64,000 nucleotides of DNA from the NCBI GenBank assembly GCA_016840165.1, contig JAEOSU010000051.1, positions 223,090 through 287,089 of the forward strand, given 5' to 3'. Of the stretch, positions 28,001 to 37,051 are shown piece after piece (position 1 is the stretch's first letter; every line of letters begins with the position of its first letter). The notes under the pieces are model-generated. The model was given only the letters and a program-made list of their open reading frames with translations, searched no databases and was not told the DNA's origin. The position numbers and the translations under genes are program-made. The stretch comes from Promethearchaeota archaeon. Lineage in GTDB: Archaea; Asgardarchaeota; Lokiarchaeia; Sigyniarchaeales; SOKP01.

Positions 28001-28467
28001 TTCTTAATGAATCAAAAATAGTAATAAAACGAGTTGATATCAAGGAAATAATTGAGGATGTCTTAGATTATTTTGTAAAAGTATATATAAATAAAAAGAT
28101 AAACCTAACAATCGAAATCCCAGATGAGAATATTTATCTTTTAGCTGATGATTTCTTATTTGACGTTTTTACAAACATTATATTTAGCTCCATAAAATAT
28201 AATCCAAATCCATTAGTTGATTTTAAAATAATAATTTATCGAACACTTCAAGATAACATAAATTATGTTAAAATTGAATTTGTAGATTATAAGAGTGAAA
28301 TTTCCCATATACAAAAGGAAACTCTGTTAATAAAAGACATTGAGAAAGATAGTAACATTAAGGAACTTCTCATAGGTTTCCTTTTGGTTGAACAAATTTT
28401 AAATAACTATAATGGTAAAATCTGGGTTGAAGGAGGCAATTTTGTGATTATGATTCCTGAAGGGTGA
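25087..28467 (+). CDS. Arf-like GTPase - PAS - PAS - GAF - degenerate histidine kinase fusion
   Basis: 1126 residues. The N-terminal domain (1-150) is not recognised. The small GTPase domain (about 150-318) has all its boxes: GLYLAGKTT (157-165), DTPGQ (200-204), NKID (259-262) and TSG (293-295). A longin-like segment follows (about 325-440), then PAS1 (474-595), PAS2 (599-718) and GAF (719-890). The last part is a histidine-kinase-like module. The expected phosphorylated His is N918 (FVNDIYN), the N-box has Ser at the second Asn position (NIIFSS, 1030-1035), and a DxGxG box is not visible. Output is therefore probably not phosphotransfer. The start is a TTG with CGGAG six bases upstream; the first in-frame ATG is inside the first domain. 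Single gene, cytosolic. Confidence 0.88.
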   Translation: MIVITLSHLKPFFRPYIFLKIPDSVEKDKLSQIPFLMQMYDTGFFKHLFGTFKTANLLFEIPSEYSRTNKEQLLISIIIDKKDKFNTELTQKLLEEFVKEFKKIESAFKAFYIDSQVYKGDMDKYNKVKNLLDTFYITFPKKDVIFEQKEANVLVFGLYLAGKTTLIRCRRKSISKTIFPTISVDISRILVNNVSLLTYDTPGQSKFKEIWKPYLKNQDGLIFVLDITDKIKFPDAFALLNEIAGHPELKELPLLILFNKIDLEKPDTNEINDLINAMDLEKLGKRPIKYFLTSGIKNINVDEAFNWLSLKLSERLETYVPRSEVGIIFCRWDENLGVKIEFAYPEDAFEDPELISIKSFSVSQFFIAGAELKQRSVILPFPHLNSYAAVYFDYIPDESIRGGLLPLCLIVYYNENFPKEIISHFNNYIYELFDNIKNNYHDKSNIINLIKSAQNAIINQIEQFRPSIETLKLAELRYEALFRAARDAILIIDRRSGIIIDANKQAEKLFQLPFEDFIALHSSQLLTDDISVDFYERIIIQIENPVPLITNIISISGNLVPVEISVNEIKVGQQLLVQCIIRDISKRIETERKLWESENKYRHLFQDSPFSILLIDSKGVVVDCNPAFEISLGYKKGELIGKKFVELSLIQEDYLINLLNRFKKDKKDRIFSPIEIQLYKKDGSLIWALMQTSIVKIENQTYHQTICQEITEKKKIEQDLAKILKFLTIITRIISKFIGVKNVNKAIYESLREIGDFINSNRIFLYIFNEKYSFIDRSFIWYSKVTYPQLEPLKKIDSNSFPWLNEKLKTNDYFYIQNIDDLPSTAKSIKSFLQDQNIMNCLVYSIKINDVLEGLIFFGNILDDDYWGFKRFDTLCIFPEILVNVIEREVIQEGVLMSEQEFHRQFDQEYFYRELFVNDIYNIVNSLLTLIEEFSKQQSQFPTTFSKNWLNNVISQCTNSLQLISIIRTLTLLNESKIVIKRVDIKEIIEDVLDYFVKVYINKKINLTIEIPDENIYLLADDFLFDVFTNIIFSSIKYNPNPLVDFKIIIYRTLQDNINYVKIEFVDYKSEISHIQKETLLIKDIEKDSNIKELLIGFLLVEQILNNYNGKIWVEGGNFVIMIPEG

Positions 28468-28482
28468 TATCCACACCAGACA

Positions 28483-29250
28483 TCAATCTTTCTTAACTTT
28501 CTCTAATTGCTTTTTTAATTTTACAAAAAAATCTGGAGTTGAGATTTGGAATGGTATTGGATATCTTGTTCCTGCTTTATGTGTTTTTTCCATTCCAGAT
28601 AAAATCTCATTCACTAGACTAAATGGTATGGATGCAATCAAGTCATTATCGGTTGCATTACCAAATCGACGATCACCTAAACAAGGGAAGGCAATTTGGA
28701 GATCTCGAGTGAGGAGTGTCTTAGTTATCGTATCAGCACATACTCCATCGCAAAAAGTAGACAAATTTACCCTTCCTCCCCTTTTCCAGAGATATCCTTG
28801 AATAATTCGCATCATCTGAGCAGAATTTCCCCAGATTAATATTAAATCCGGTTCATAGTCTACGCGTCCTAATGCTCCGCTAACTATCGCCTTATATTCA
28901 TTCGTAGGTAATCTTGGCATGCTTGCGGTTGTCAATTTTGCAGCTTGTTTAGTTTCGTTATAACGTCCAATAAAAAATGCCCCTTCTTCAAAAAGGTCAT
29001 GAGGCTCTTCAAAACCCAGAGTGATACCTGCTAATGGACATATATTTTCCTCACCAGTACATCCCATTGTCCATCCATAGTAACGAGAATAGCTAAATAG
29101 TTGACAAATAATAATATCTTCTTCTGGTTTTTTAAGGAACTTAATTTCCTTTAATTTTTCTAGATCTTTATATAATTTCACAGCTACAGGGAATGTAGCT
29201 AGCCTTAGATACTTAATTAACTGGGTATCTAAACGTTCCCATTTACTCAT
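28483..29250 (-). CDS. DUF169 family protein
   Basis: 255 residues matching the DUF169 (COG2043-type) family: LATFPVAVKLYKD, ICQLFSYSRYYGWTMGCTGEENICPLA, GALGRVDYEPDLILIWGNSAQMMR and FCDGVCADTITK. Function is not established; the conserved cysteines suggest metal or redox chemistry. It follows the ferredoxin-like gene by 11 bases, and this pairing suggests the two proteins work together. Confidence 0.85.
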   Translation of the reverse strand: MSKWERLDTQLIKYLRLATFPVAVKLYKDLEKLKEIKFLKKPEEDIIICQLFSYSRYYGWTMGCTGEENICPLAGITLGFEEPHDLFEEGAFFIGRYNETKQAAKLTTASMPRLPTNEYKAIVSGALGRVDYEPDLILIWGNSAQMMRIIQGYLWKRGGRVNLSTFCDGVCADTITKTLLTRDLQIAFPCLGDRRFGNATDNDLIASIPFSLVNEILSGMEKTHKAGTRYPIPFQISTPDFFVKLKKQLEKVKKD

Positions 29251-29261
29251 TTTAAATTCCT

Positions 29262-30389
29262 TTATATTGTTTTTTGCTCTAATCTCTTTTTTCTTTCACT
29301 GATTTTATCAAATAAATCATCCATTGTAGGGAACGGGGTAAATTGTTTATCCCTTTTCTTTAAACTAATAGCTTCTACCGGACACTTTACCACACAATTA
29401 CCACAACCAATACAACGCTTTTTCTTAATTTTTGAAATGTCATCTTGTAGTTTAATTGCTTCCATAGGACAAATATTTACACAAGTGCCGCATCCATTGC
29501 AAAGTTCGGGATCAATTTCGGCATAATAGTTTGTAATGCTCATACTTCCAGGATTTGGAAATTTAATATAACGAGATAAAGATTCACAGCAACAACTGCA
29601 ACAACTACATATAAATCCTAATTCTTGAGAATTATCAGGTTGAAGCACCAATCCATCTTCTTGATTTTGCCGTAATATCTCGATTGCTTCATCCTTACTT
29701 ATTTCACGTCCCCAACCTTGTTCAATATACATTTTTGCAGCATAACCAAATCCCATACATACCTCTCTCCTTGAAGTTACTTTGCAGGGCTCCCCCTCCA
29801 AATCTTTTAGTTGTTTGCATATACAATTTGTCACCATATATGGTCCTTGTGTACTTTCTATTAAAGATTCAAGGTTATCAAAATCAGCAACATTTTCTTC
29901 AAATTCGATACTTTTCTCTATCGGAATGGTACGCAATTGAGATCCTTTAACTTTAAATGCCTCTGGAAGCCAAGATTCGTCGAAATAATCATGAAAATCC
30001 TTAATGAACTCTTCAGGTAATTGGTCCAATCTATTAACTTGAAATTCAAACATACCCACCATCAATAATGCATTACCATAATACTTTAAGCTATTTTCTT
30101 TTTTGAACATCAGTAAACCCTTCTTGACCATTGAATCCAATTTCTCTTCTAACTCTTCTTTCGTAATATTTTTATCTTTTACTCGTTCATAAATAACATC
30201 TATTGGCTCCAAGTCTCTTTCCCAGCTAAATCTAAGGTAAGTTGCCAACTCTGCCTCTTCTGGAGTAAAAAGATGTTTAAGTAAACGAAGTCCAGAGCCA
30301 GATTTACTTGGTGGAAAGCCAATTGGCATTTTGTCAAGATGTTGCTGCAACTTTTTATATATTTCTATTTCAGATATTTTCTCATTCAT
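29262..30389 (-). CDS. Cysteine-rich protein with C-terminal 2[4Fe-4S] ferredoxin domain
   Basis: 375 residues. The N-terminal helical part (30-110) resembles a winged helix (LRFSWERDLEPIDVIYERV, LEEKLDSMVKKGLLMFKK). The middle has clustered cysteines (NCICKQL, REVCMGFG and the unusual ICSCCSCCCESL). The C-terminal ferredoxin domain has CNGCGTCVNICP and CIGCGNCVVKCP. It probably carries two classical clusters plus a further metal site on the Cys run. It is operonic with DUF169. Similar proteins occur in other anaerobes, with no settled role. Confidence 0.8.
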   Translation of the reverse strand: MNEKISEIEIYKKLQQHLDKMPIGFPPSKSGSGLRLLKHLFTPEEAELATYLRFSWERDLEPIDVIYERVKDKNITKEELEEKLDSMVKKGLLMFKKENSLKYYGNALLMVGMFEFQVNRLDQLPEEFIKDFHDYFDESWLPEAFKVKGSQLRTIPIEKSIEFEENVADFDNLESLIESTQGPYMVTNCICKQLKDLEGEPCKVTSRREVCMGFGYAAKMYIEQGWGREISKDEAIEILRQNQEDGLVLQPDNSQELGFICSCCSCCCESLSRYIKFPNPGSMSITNYYAEIDPELCNGCGTCVNICPMEAIKLQDDISKIKKKRCIGCGNCVVKCPVEAISLKKRDKQFTPFPTMDDLFDKISERKKRLEQKTI

Positions 30390-30503
30390 AAGATCACAAG
30401 TTTTTATTTATAAGCTAAATATTATTCTAAATTTATTATAGGATATAAAAATTAATTTTATCTTCAAAATTTTCTTGTTAGAAAAAAAAGGAGAGATAAA
30501 AAA

Positions 30504-31043
30504 ATGACACCAGAAAGAATAAGACTTGAACAAGGGATGATTCAATGCTATTTTGGGCGAGGCAAGGGAAAAACCACTGCTGCCTTAGGACAAGGCTTAC
30601 GCGCAACAGGACATGGATTTAAAGTCTATATGATTCAGTTTATGAAAGGTTGGCATTATGGAGAGATTGAAGCTATTAAACTTATTCCGAATTTCAAGTT
30701 AGAACAGTTTGGCACCCCAGATTTAATCGCAGAACCGAAGAAAATAGATATCGAAGAGGGTAGGAAAGCATTGGATTTTGCTAAAAAGGTCATTATGAGT
30801 GATGAGTATGATATTATCATTCTTGATGAAATAGCAGTTGCGGTTGAGTATAATATCATTAAAGTTGAGGAAGTATTGGAGCTTTTAGATAATAAACCGG
30901 AAAAAGTAGAAATCATATTGACGGGAGGTCCAAAAATGCATCCTAAAATTAAGGAACGGGCTGATCTTCTTACTGAAATGCGTCTCATAAAGCATTATTA
31001 TGCATCTAAGGGAATAACTGCGAGAAAAGGAATTGAGTATTGA
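30504..31043 (+). CDS. cobA/btuR: Cob(I)alamin/cobyrinic acid a,c-diamide adenosyltransferase
   Basis: 179 residues, the CobA/BtuR/CobO type. P-loop GRGKGKTTAALGQG (18-31), YMIQFMKGW, DIIILDEIAVAVEY and LTGGPKMHP are diagnostic. It makes adenosylcobalamin, the cofactor needed by the acyl-CoA mutase at 10.1-12.2 kb. A GGAGAG ribosome binding site lies a few bases upstream. It overlaps no gene; the convergent valS ends 3 bases downstream. Confidence 0.93.
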   Translation: MTPERIRLEQGMIQCYFGRGKGKTTAALGQGLRATGHGFKVYMIQFMKGWHYGEIEAIKLIPNFKLEQFGTPDLIAEPKKIDIEEGRKALDFAKKVIMSDEYDIIILDEIAVAVEYNIIKVEEVLELLDNKPEKVEIILTGGPKMHPKIKERADLLTEMRLIKHYYASKGITARKGIEY

Positions 31044-31045
31044 AT

Positions 31046-33799
31046 TTATTCAAGGATTTTTAATTGATCTTTTAGTTGTTCAATTTTAACTTTTAAATCA
31101 CTGAGATTTTGCTTTTCCTTCTCAACTAATTCTTTTGGTGCTCTTTCTACAAACTGACTTTGGAGTTTCTTTTCGATACTTTTCATTTTCTTTGTTGTTT
31201 TTTCTAATGATGTCGTGACTCGTACTCTTTGCTTATCGAAATCTATCATTCCTTTAAGTGGAATGAAAGCAGGGATACCTCTCAGTACTATTCTTGCAGC
31301 TTGAGGTGGAGGCGTAATCTTAGATTCGATTTTAAATTTCTCCTTATCAATGTACGCCATTTTAATTAGTTCATTTTTGCATAATTCAAATAACTCCTTA
31401 TCTTTTTCTGCCTCAATATAGAGGGGAACTAAAGTTTTTAAGGGTATATCGAAATCATGTTTCATACGTCTTATTTCTCGGACATACTCTTCCATTAATG
31501 AAAAACTCTCTTCGATCTTTAAATCGATAAAATTTTGATCTGACTCTGGCCAAGGAGCATACATTATTGTAGGAACATTCTTAAAGTTTGCTGGAAGAGC
31601 TTGCCATAACTCTTCTGTGACAAATGGCATAACTGGATGAATTAATCTTAAAACTGTTTCTAATACATGAACTAATATTGATTTATGGATATATTGATTC
31701 GTATATTGATCGTTGTAGAGAAAATTTTTGCTCATTTCAATATACCAATCGCAAAACTCACTCCAGAAAAATGATTTAATCTCTCTTGTCATTTGTAAAT
31801 AATCATAATTATCCATATATTCTTGAACAAGTTCAATAACTGAATTTAAACGTGAAAGAATCCATTTATCAGGAAACTTCAATTCGTTTAAATCAAGCTC
31901 GTTTAGTTTGGGAATACTCTTATCTGAACTAATGCTACTTAACACAAATCTAGATGCTTGCCATATTTTGTTGCAATACTTATGGGCTACATCAATATTT
32001 TTTGGATCCAAGTTAGTGTCCAAACCAGGAACACTATTGGAAATAAGAACATACCGAAGAGAATCTGCACCACACTCCTTAATAATTAGCAATGGATCGT
32101 AATCATCAACATTTTTCATGGATTTACTGATTTTTTTACCTTTTGCATCTCTGATTAACCCATGCAGGTAGACCATATGATAAGGAACTTTACCTGTTAG
32201 TTCAATGCTCATCATCATCTCACGTGCAACCCAAAAGAAGAGAATATCATAGCCAGTCTCTCTGGTATCAGTGGGAAAAAATCGTTTAAAATCAGGATTC
32301 TGTATATTTGGCCAACCTAGTGTTGAAAAAGGCCATAATGCGCTAGAAAACCAAGTGTCCAAAACATCATCATCTTGATGCACTTTAGAACTTCCACATT
32401 CAGGACAGTTCTTAAGATCTTCGATATCCGGTTCTGGACAAATTTCTGCAGAACAATCATCGCAATACCATACCGGAATTCTGTGACCCCACCACAATTG
32501 GCGTGAGATACACCAATCATGGATGTTTTCCATCCATTGAAAATATCTTTGCTCCTCTCTTAAGGGAATTATCTTAGTCTGACCATTCTGTACTTTCTCC
32601 ATCGCCGCTTTAGCAAGATTTTTGGTTTTAACAAACCATTGAATAGAAAGGCGAGGCTCAATAATAGCATGACAACGTTGACAATGTGCTATAGAATGAG
32701 TATAAGGTTCAGTTTTTTCTAATAATCCCTCTTTCTTTAGATCTTTGATAATAAGCTCTCGACATTCATATCTATCTAGTCCTGTATAAGATTCAACGAA
32801 ACCAGGAAGAATTTCAGCGTTCTCGTTAAAAATATTTATAAATTCCAGATTATGACGTTTTCCAATTTCAAAATCAGTAGGATCATGAGCTGGGGTAATT
32901 TTTAAAGCACCAGTACCAAATTCGGGGTCAACTAGCTCATCTATGATAATAGGAATTTTTCGGCTAACTCCAGGCAAGACCGCAAACTTACCAATGTATT
33001 TTGAATACTCCGGATGAGATTCTATTGTGGCAACAGCGCTATCTCCTAATAAAGTTTCAGGTCGAGTTGTTGCTACAGTGATAAATTCATTTGCTTCTGC
33101 AGCCCATTTACCACTTGACCAAGGATGGCTAGGACCTTTCCATGAATCAGTAATAATTGGATACTTTATATACCATAATGAACTCTGTTTTTCCTCTGAT
33201 TCAGTTTCAAGATCAGATATAGCTGACTCACATCTTCCAGGACACCAATTTACTAAATATTCTCCTCGATAAATTAAACCCTTATGATATAATCGATAGA
33301 AAGCTTCACGTACGGCTCTTGATAAGTCTGGATCTAATGTAAAGTGCTCGCGAGTCCAATCAGCGCTAATTCCTAAGCTTTTTGATTGTTCTGTGATTCT
33401 AGCATGATAGATATCTTTCCATTCCCAAACTTTTTCAACAAATTTCTCTCGCCCAATTTCCTTGCGTTTAATGCTTTGCTTTAACAATTCGCGCTCAACA
33501 ACGTTTTGAGTAGCTATGCCAGCATGATCTGTTCCCGGAATATAAAGAGTTTCTTTTTGGCGCATTCTCTCATACCTGGTCATCAAATCTTCAATTGAAA
33601 TGACAATGGCATGCCCTAAATGAAGCTGGCCAGTGACGTTTGGTAAAGGAATGGTAATACAAAACCTCTTAGAATTTGAATCTGTTATACCAAGTTCCTT
33701 AGACTTTTCTGGTCTAAAGAAACCTTCTTTTTCCCACCATTCATATAAATCCTTTTCGATCTTACGATGATCGTAAGTTTTGTCTAATTCCTTCATCAT
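31046..33799 (-). CDS. valS: Valyl-tRNA synthetase
   Basis: Class I aminoacyl-tRNA synthetase of 917 residues. The HIGH motif appears in LPNVTGQLHLGHAI and KMSKS as KKISKSMKN. The editing domain shows TTRPETLLGDSAVAT and FGTGALKITPAHDPTDFEIG. A zinc-binding module is seen (WYCDDCSAE, CPECGSSK). The C-terminal anticodon-binding domain and coiled-coil arm (about 845-917) are present. Complete and ordinary. Confidence 0.97.
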   Translation of the reverse strand: MMKELDKTYDHRKIEKDLYEWWEKEGFFRPEKSKELGITDSNSKRFCITIPLPNVTGQLHLGHAIVISIEDLMTRYERMRQKETLYIPGTDHAGIATQNVVERELLKQSIKRKEIGREKFVEKVWEWKDIYHARITEQSKSLGISADWTREHFTLDPDLSRAVREAFYRLYHKGLIYRGEYLVNWCPGRCESAISDLETESEEKQSSLWYIKYPIITDSWKGPSHPWSSGKWAAEANEFITVATTRPETLLGDSAVATIESHPEYSKYIGKFAVLPGVSRKIPIIIDELVDPEFGTGALKITPAHDPTDFEIGKRHNLEFINIFNENAEILPGFVESYTGLDRYECRELIIKDLKKEGLLEKTEPYTHSIAHCQRCHAIIEPRLSIQWFVKTKNLAKAAMEKVQNGQTKIIPLREEQRYFQWMENIHDWCISRQLWWGHRIPVWYCDDCSAEICPEPDIEDLKNCPECGSSKVHQDDDVLDTWFSSALWPFSTLGWPNIQNPDFKRFFPTDTRETGYDILFFWVAREMMMSIELTGKVPYHMVYLHGLIRDAKGKKISKSMKNVDDYDPLLIIKECGADSLRYVLISNSVPGLDTNLDPKNIDVAHKYCNKIWQASRFVLSSISSDKSIPKLNELDLNELKFPDKWILSRLNSVIELVQEYMDNYDYLQMTREIKSFFWSEFCDWYIEMSKNFLYNDQYTNQYIHKSILVHVLETVLRLIHPVMPFVTEELWQALPANFKNVPTIMYAPWPESDQNFIDLKIEESFSLMEEYVREIRRMKHDFDIPLKTLVPLYIEAEKDKELFELCKNELIKMAYIDKEKFKIESKITPPPQAARIVLRGIPAFIPLKGMIDFDKQRVRVTTSLEKTTKKMKSIEKKLQSQFVERAPKELVEKEKQNLSDLKVKIEQLKDQLKILE

Positions 33800-33907
33800 T
33801 GTTAATCATCGAATAAATATAATAAATTTCATAAATCTCTTAAAATTTGGCATCGCCAATTAATGATTTGAAATAATTGGGCTAATTAATAATAAAAAGA
33901 AAAAAAA

Positions 33908-34339
33908 TTACATAAATACTATCGTTCCCTCTCCAGAGGTCACTACTTCATCTTTCTGATTCTTCACTATCGTATCACATATGATAAATTTTAGTTTACC
34001 TTCCTTTTTAGTAAACTTTTCTTTCACGGTAGCAACTGCAGTAAGAGTATCTCCAAAATAGACTGGTTTGATAAACTTTACCGTTTGTCCTCCATATAAT
34101 ATTCCTGGACCAAAGAGTTTAATACCTAAAACTGCTGAAATCAAACCAGAACTTAAAGCGCCATGGGCAACCTGTTTACCGAACATTTGAGTTTTAGCAT
34201 ACTCGGGGTTAACATGGATTGGATTATAATCTCCAGTCACTTCCGCAAATTTCATTACATCTTCTTCGGTTATGGTCTTTGTAAAGGTAGCGGAATCTCC
34301 AACCTTATAATCTTCATATTTTACGGGTTCTAAAGACAT
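33908..34339 (-). CDS. MaoC-like (R)-specific enoyl-CoA hydratase
   Basis: 143 residues with a single hot-dog domain. The hydratase-2 motif is intact: EVTGDYNPIHVNPEYA with the catalytic pair D37 and H42, followed by VAHGALSSGLIS. Such proteins hydrate enoyl-CoA to the (R)-3-hydroxyacyl-CoA. It fits the fatty-acyl theme of the window but is a single gene next to valS. Confidence 0.9.
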   Translation of the reverse strand: MSLEPVKYEDYKVGDSATFTKTITEEDVMKFAEVTGDYNPIHVNPEYAKTQMFGKQVAHGALSSGLISAVLGIKLFGPGILYGGQTVKFIKPVYFGDTLTAVATVKEKFTKKEGKLKFIICDTIVKNQKDEVVTSGEGTIVFM

Positions 34340-34454
34340 AAATTCTATTAATGCACATAGAGATAAAAATATTCACTTATCCATTGCTGAACCATAAGCT
34401 TCTTGAGATATGAAAAATTTTTTTCTTCTTACTTGAAATAATTAATGATTTCTC

Positions 34455-35663
34455 TTGGTTGACATAAAAAAAAAGAATTTAACCGCCATTAGTATAACTA
34501 AAGTAATTCATGGCTTCGGAATTGCGATGTTTAATGTCATTTATCAACCTTTTATTTTAGATATTACAAAATCTCTCTTTTTTACAGGCATAATAGTATC
34601 AATTGGGAGTATTATGCAGTTTTTGCCCATGCCCTTGGTGGGAAGACTATCTGATAAGCTAGGCCATAAGAATACTCTTATTTTGAGCATACCAGTATGG
34701 ATTTTAGGATTATTATCATTAGTTTTTGTGAATTCTAATGTGCTATATTTATTGGTGTTTGGAATTGCGATGTATTTCTTAGGAATTACGTTAAATAATA
34801 TAAACGCTCAATTTTTAGTCTCATTGAATAGTGGGAATTCAAAAGGATTAATGTACGGTTTAGTATTCACAAGTTATTTTATTGGTTCGATAGCCGGTAA
34901 TTCATTTGTGATAGTTGGAACTGGATTAGACACTCAATTCTATTTTATATTATTTATAATAATGCTCGCAATAGAGGGGATTATCATATTTTTTTTTATT
35001 TCAAATGACACTCCACAGATAAAAGCAATATCTCAAGAAAAAATCGAAATGAAAAATGAAGAAGGTAAGATGTGGTTAAAGTTTGTAAAGAATCGAAGGA
35101 TGAGAGCAATATTAATATTCTTTACTTTAGATATATTCATATATGGGATATCTTTATCAATTTATAATGGTGGGTTAAATGATTATTATCATTTAACCAC
35201 AGATCAAATCTCATCCATCGTAATTTGGATGAATATTACGAATATGATCTTTCAAATTCCTGCGGGAAGAATCACCGATAAACTAGGAAAAATGAAATCC
35301 CTCATATTGAGTGAATTTTTTGGTTTTGGCTTTTTTGCATTCAATATAGCCGCAGCAATCCTCTGGGAGAACTTAATCACAGAACCCTTAATTCCCTTAT
35401 TAATTTTTGGGCATATCTTATTTGCATTATCAATAGTTTTATTTATTCCATCTGAACAAATTATCCTTACAGATCTTGGCAAAAATAAGAAAGCAGAATC
35501 ATATGGCGTCGTAGCATTCGTAAGAGGAATAGGATTTATTCCTACGGGGATAATAGGGGGGATTTTGATCGAAAATGTTAGCTACATAGCCCCTTTTATA
35601 CTAACTTCTATTGGTATTATAATTGAAATTTGGTTTTTATTAAAATTTTTCAAGCATGAATAA
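34455..35663 (+). CDS. MFS transporter
   Basis: 402 residues with 12 predicted membrane helices. The loop 2-3 motif GRLSDKLGHKNTL and its repeat in the second half, GRITDKLGKMKSL, are clear major facilitator signatures. The substrate is unknown. The start is a TTG (VDIKKKN) just after an in-frame stop, without a visible ribosome binding site, so the first residues are uncertain. Confidence 0.85.
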   Translation: MVDIKKKNLTAISITKVIHGFGIAMFNVIYQPFILDITKSLFFTGIIVSIGSIMQFLPMPLVGRLSDKLGHKNTLILSIPVWILGLLSLVFVNSNVLYLLVFGIAMYFLGITLNNINAQFLVSLNSGNSKGLMYGLVFTSYFIGSIAGNSFVIVGTGLDTQFYFILFIIMLAIEGIIIFFFISNDTPQIKAISQEKIEMKNEEGKMWLKFVKNRRMRAILIFFTLDIFIYGISLSIYNGGLNDYYHLTTDQISSIVIWMNITNMIFQIPAGRITDKLGKMKSLILSEFFGFGFFAFNIAAAILWENLITEPLIPLLIFGHILFALSIVLFIPSEQIILTDLGKNKKAESYGVVAFVRGIGFIPTGIIGGILIENVSYIAPFILTSIGIIIEIWFLLKFFKHE

Positions 35664-35775
35664 CATGAAAAATTCCAACTATACAAAAAATTAGAAAGAA
35701 TAAGAATTAAAAAAATTCAACAATTCTAAGAATTAATTTCAAAAAAATAATTTAAACTAATTATAGGTTAAAAAA

Positions 35776-37035
35776 ATGACAAAACTAGCTAGAAAAGTAG
35801 CTTTAGTGGGAGCTGGAATGTCTAAATTTGGAAATCATTTTCCAGTCAAACGAAATCCCGATCTATGGATTGATGCTTGGCTTAATGCTAGTGAAAGCGT
35901 GGATAATGGAATTGAACCAAAAGATATCGATGCTTGTTATGTTGGGAATTATTCGAGCGATTTATTTAATCATCAAGGACATTTAGGTCCCCAGATGGCT
36001 AATTTAGTTGGATTAACTCCAAAACCTGCACCAAGGTTCGAAGGTGCTTGTGCCAGTAGTGGTATAGCTTTAAGGCAAGCCATAATTGCTATTGCTGCAG
36101 GAATCCATGATGTTGTAGTAGTATGTGGAGTAGAATGTATGACGGAACTACCTACAGCAGGAGTTACAGATGTATTAGCAACCGCATCTGACAGTTTATT
36201 TGAGTTTCCTGCGGGAGCTACCTTTCCAGGATTATATGGAACTTTGGCTTCCGCACATTTCAAGAAGTATGGAACTACTGTAGAAGATTTAATGAGAGTT
36301 GGCATTAAAAATCATGAGAATGGAGCAGAAAATCCTTACGCACAGATGCAGCAATCCATTAAAGATATGATGGCAAGTAAAAAGAAAAGATATGAACAAC
36401 AGGGTAGGGAAGTTCCTGATTGGTCCGATGAATTTGACTTTCTTAAAAGTTCAGCGAACCCAATTATTGCGTATCCATTGAGGCTTTTCGATTGTTCATT
36501 GATTACAGATGGCGCAGCATGTTTATTCTTAACATCAGGCGATAAAGCAAAGCAATTCACAGATACTCCTATATGGATTACTGGAACAGGGCAAGGAAGC
36601 GCTGCTCTTTCATTGCATGACAGAGATAATTTAACTTCATTCGTAGCCGCGAGAGAAGCTTCAAGACAAGCATACGAGATGTCAGGATTGAAACCAAAGG
36701 ACATACAAATAGCGGAGGTCCATGATTGTTTTACTATCGCAGAAATAGTAGCAATGGAGGATTTAGGATTCTATGAAAAAGGGAAAGCTGTTGAGGCTAT
36801 CAGGAATGGAGAAACTAAAAGAGATGGATCCCTTCCAATTAACACATCGGGTGGACTTAAAAGTAAAGGTCATCCAGTTGGAGCAAGTGGAGCGGCAATG
36901 CCCGTTGAAACCTTTAAACAAATGCGGGGTATCGCGGAACGAAATAGACAAGTGAAATTCGATGTTGAGCGTGCTCTTACCCATAATCTGGGAGGAAGTG
37001 GAGGAACCTGCGTAGTAACCATATATGAAAAATAA
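35776..37035 (+). CDS. Thiolase (acetyl-CoA acetyltransferase / SCP2-like)
   Basis: 419 residues. The acylated cysteine is C92 in FEGACASSGIALRQ. The catalytic His is H366 in SKGHPVGASGAAM, and the third signature is LGGSGGTCVVT. Archaeal SCP2-like thiolases of this type condense two acetyl-CoA units or cleave 3-ketoacyl-CoA. The DUF35 partner follows after 16 bases, as in the archaeal thiolase/HMG-CoA synthase complex, but no HMG-CoA synthase gene is present here. That favours a catabolic or other role. Confidence 0.92.
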   Translation: MTKLARKVALVGAGMSKFGNHFPVKRNPDLWIDAWLNASESVDNGIEPKDIDACYVGNYSSDLFNHQGHLGPQMANLVGLTPKPAPRFEGACASSGIALRQAIIAIAAGIHDVVVVCGVECMTELPTAGVTDVLATASDSLFEFPAGATFPGLYGTLASAHFKKYGTTVEDLMRVGIKNHENGAENPYAQMQQSIKDMMASKKKRYEQQGREVPDWSDEFDFLKSSANPIIAYPLRLFDCSLITDGAACLFLTSGDKAKQFTDTPIWITGTGQGSAALSLHDRDNLTSFVAAREASRQAYEMSGLKPKDIQIAEVHDCFTIAEIVAMEDLGFYEKGKAVEAIRNGETKRDGSLPINTSGGLKSKGHPVGASGAAMPVETFKQMRGIAERNRQVKFDVERALTHNLGGSGGTCVVTIYEK

Positions 37036-37051
37036 AGGTGGTAAAGGAAAA

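Noticed and set aside
31046..33799. ValS zinc and editing domains as unusual insertions
   Set aside because: Both are normal parts of archaeal/bacterial valyl-tRNA synthetases.
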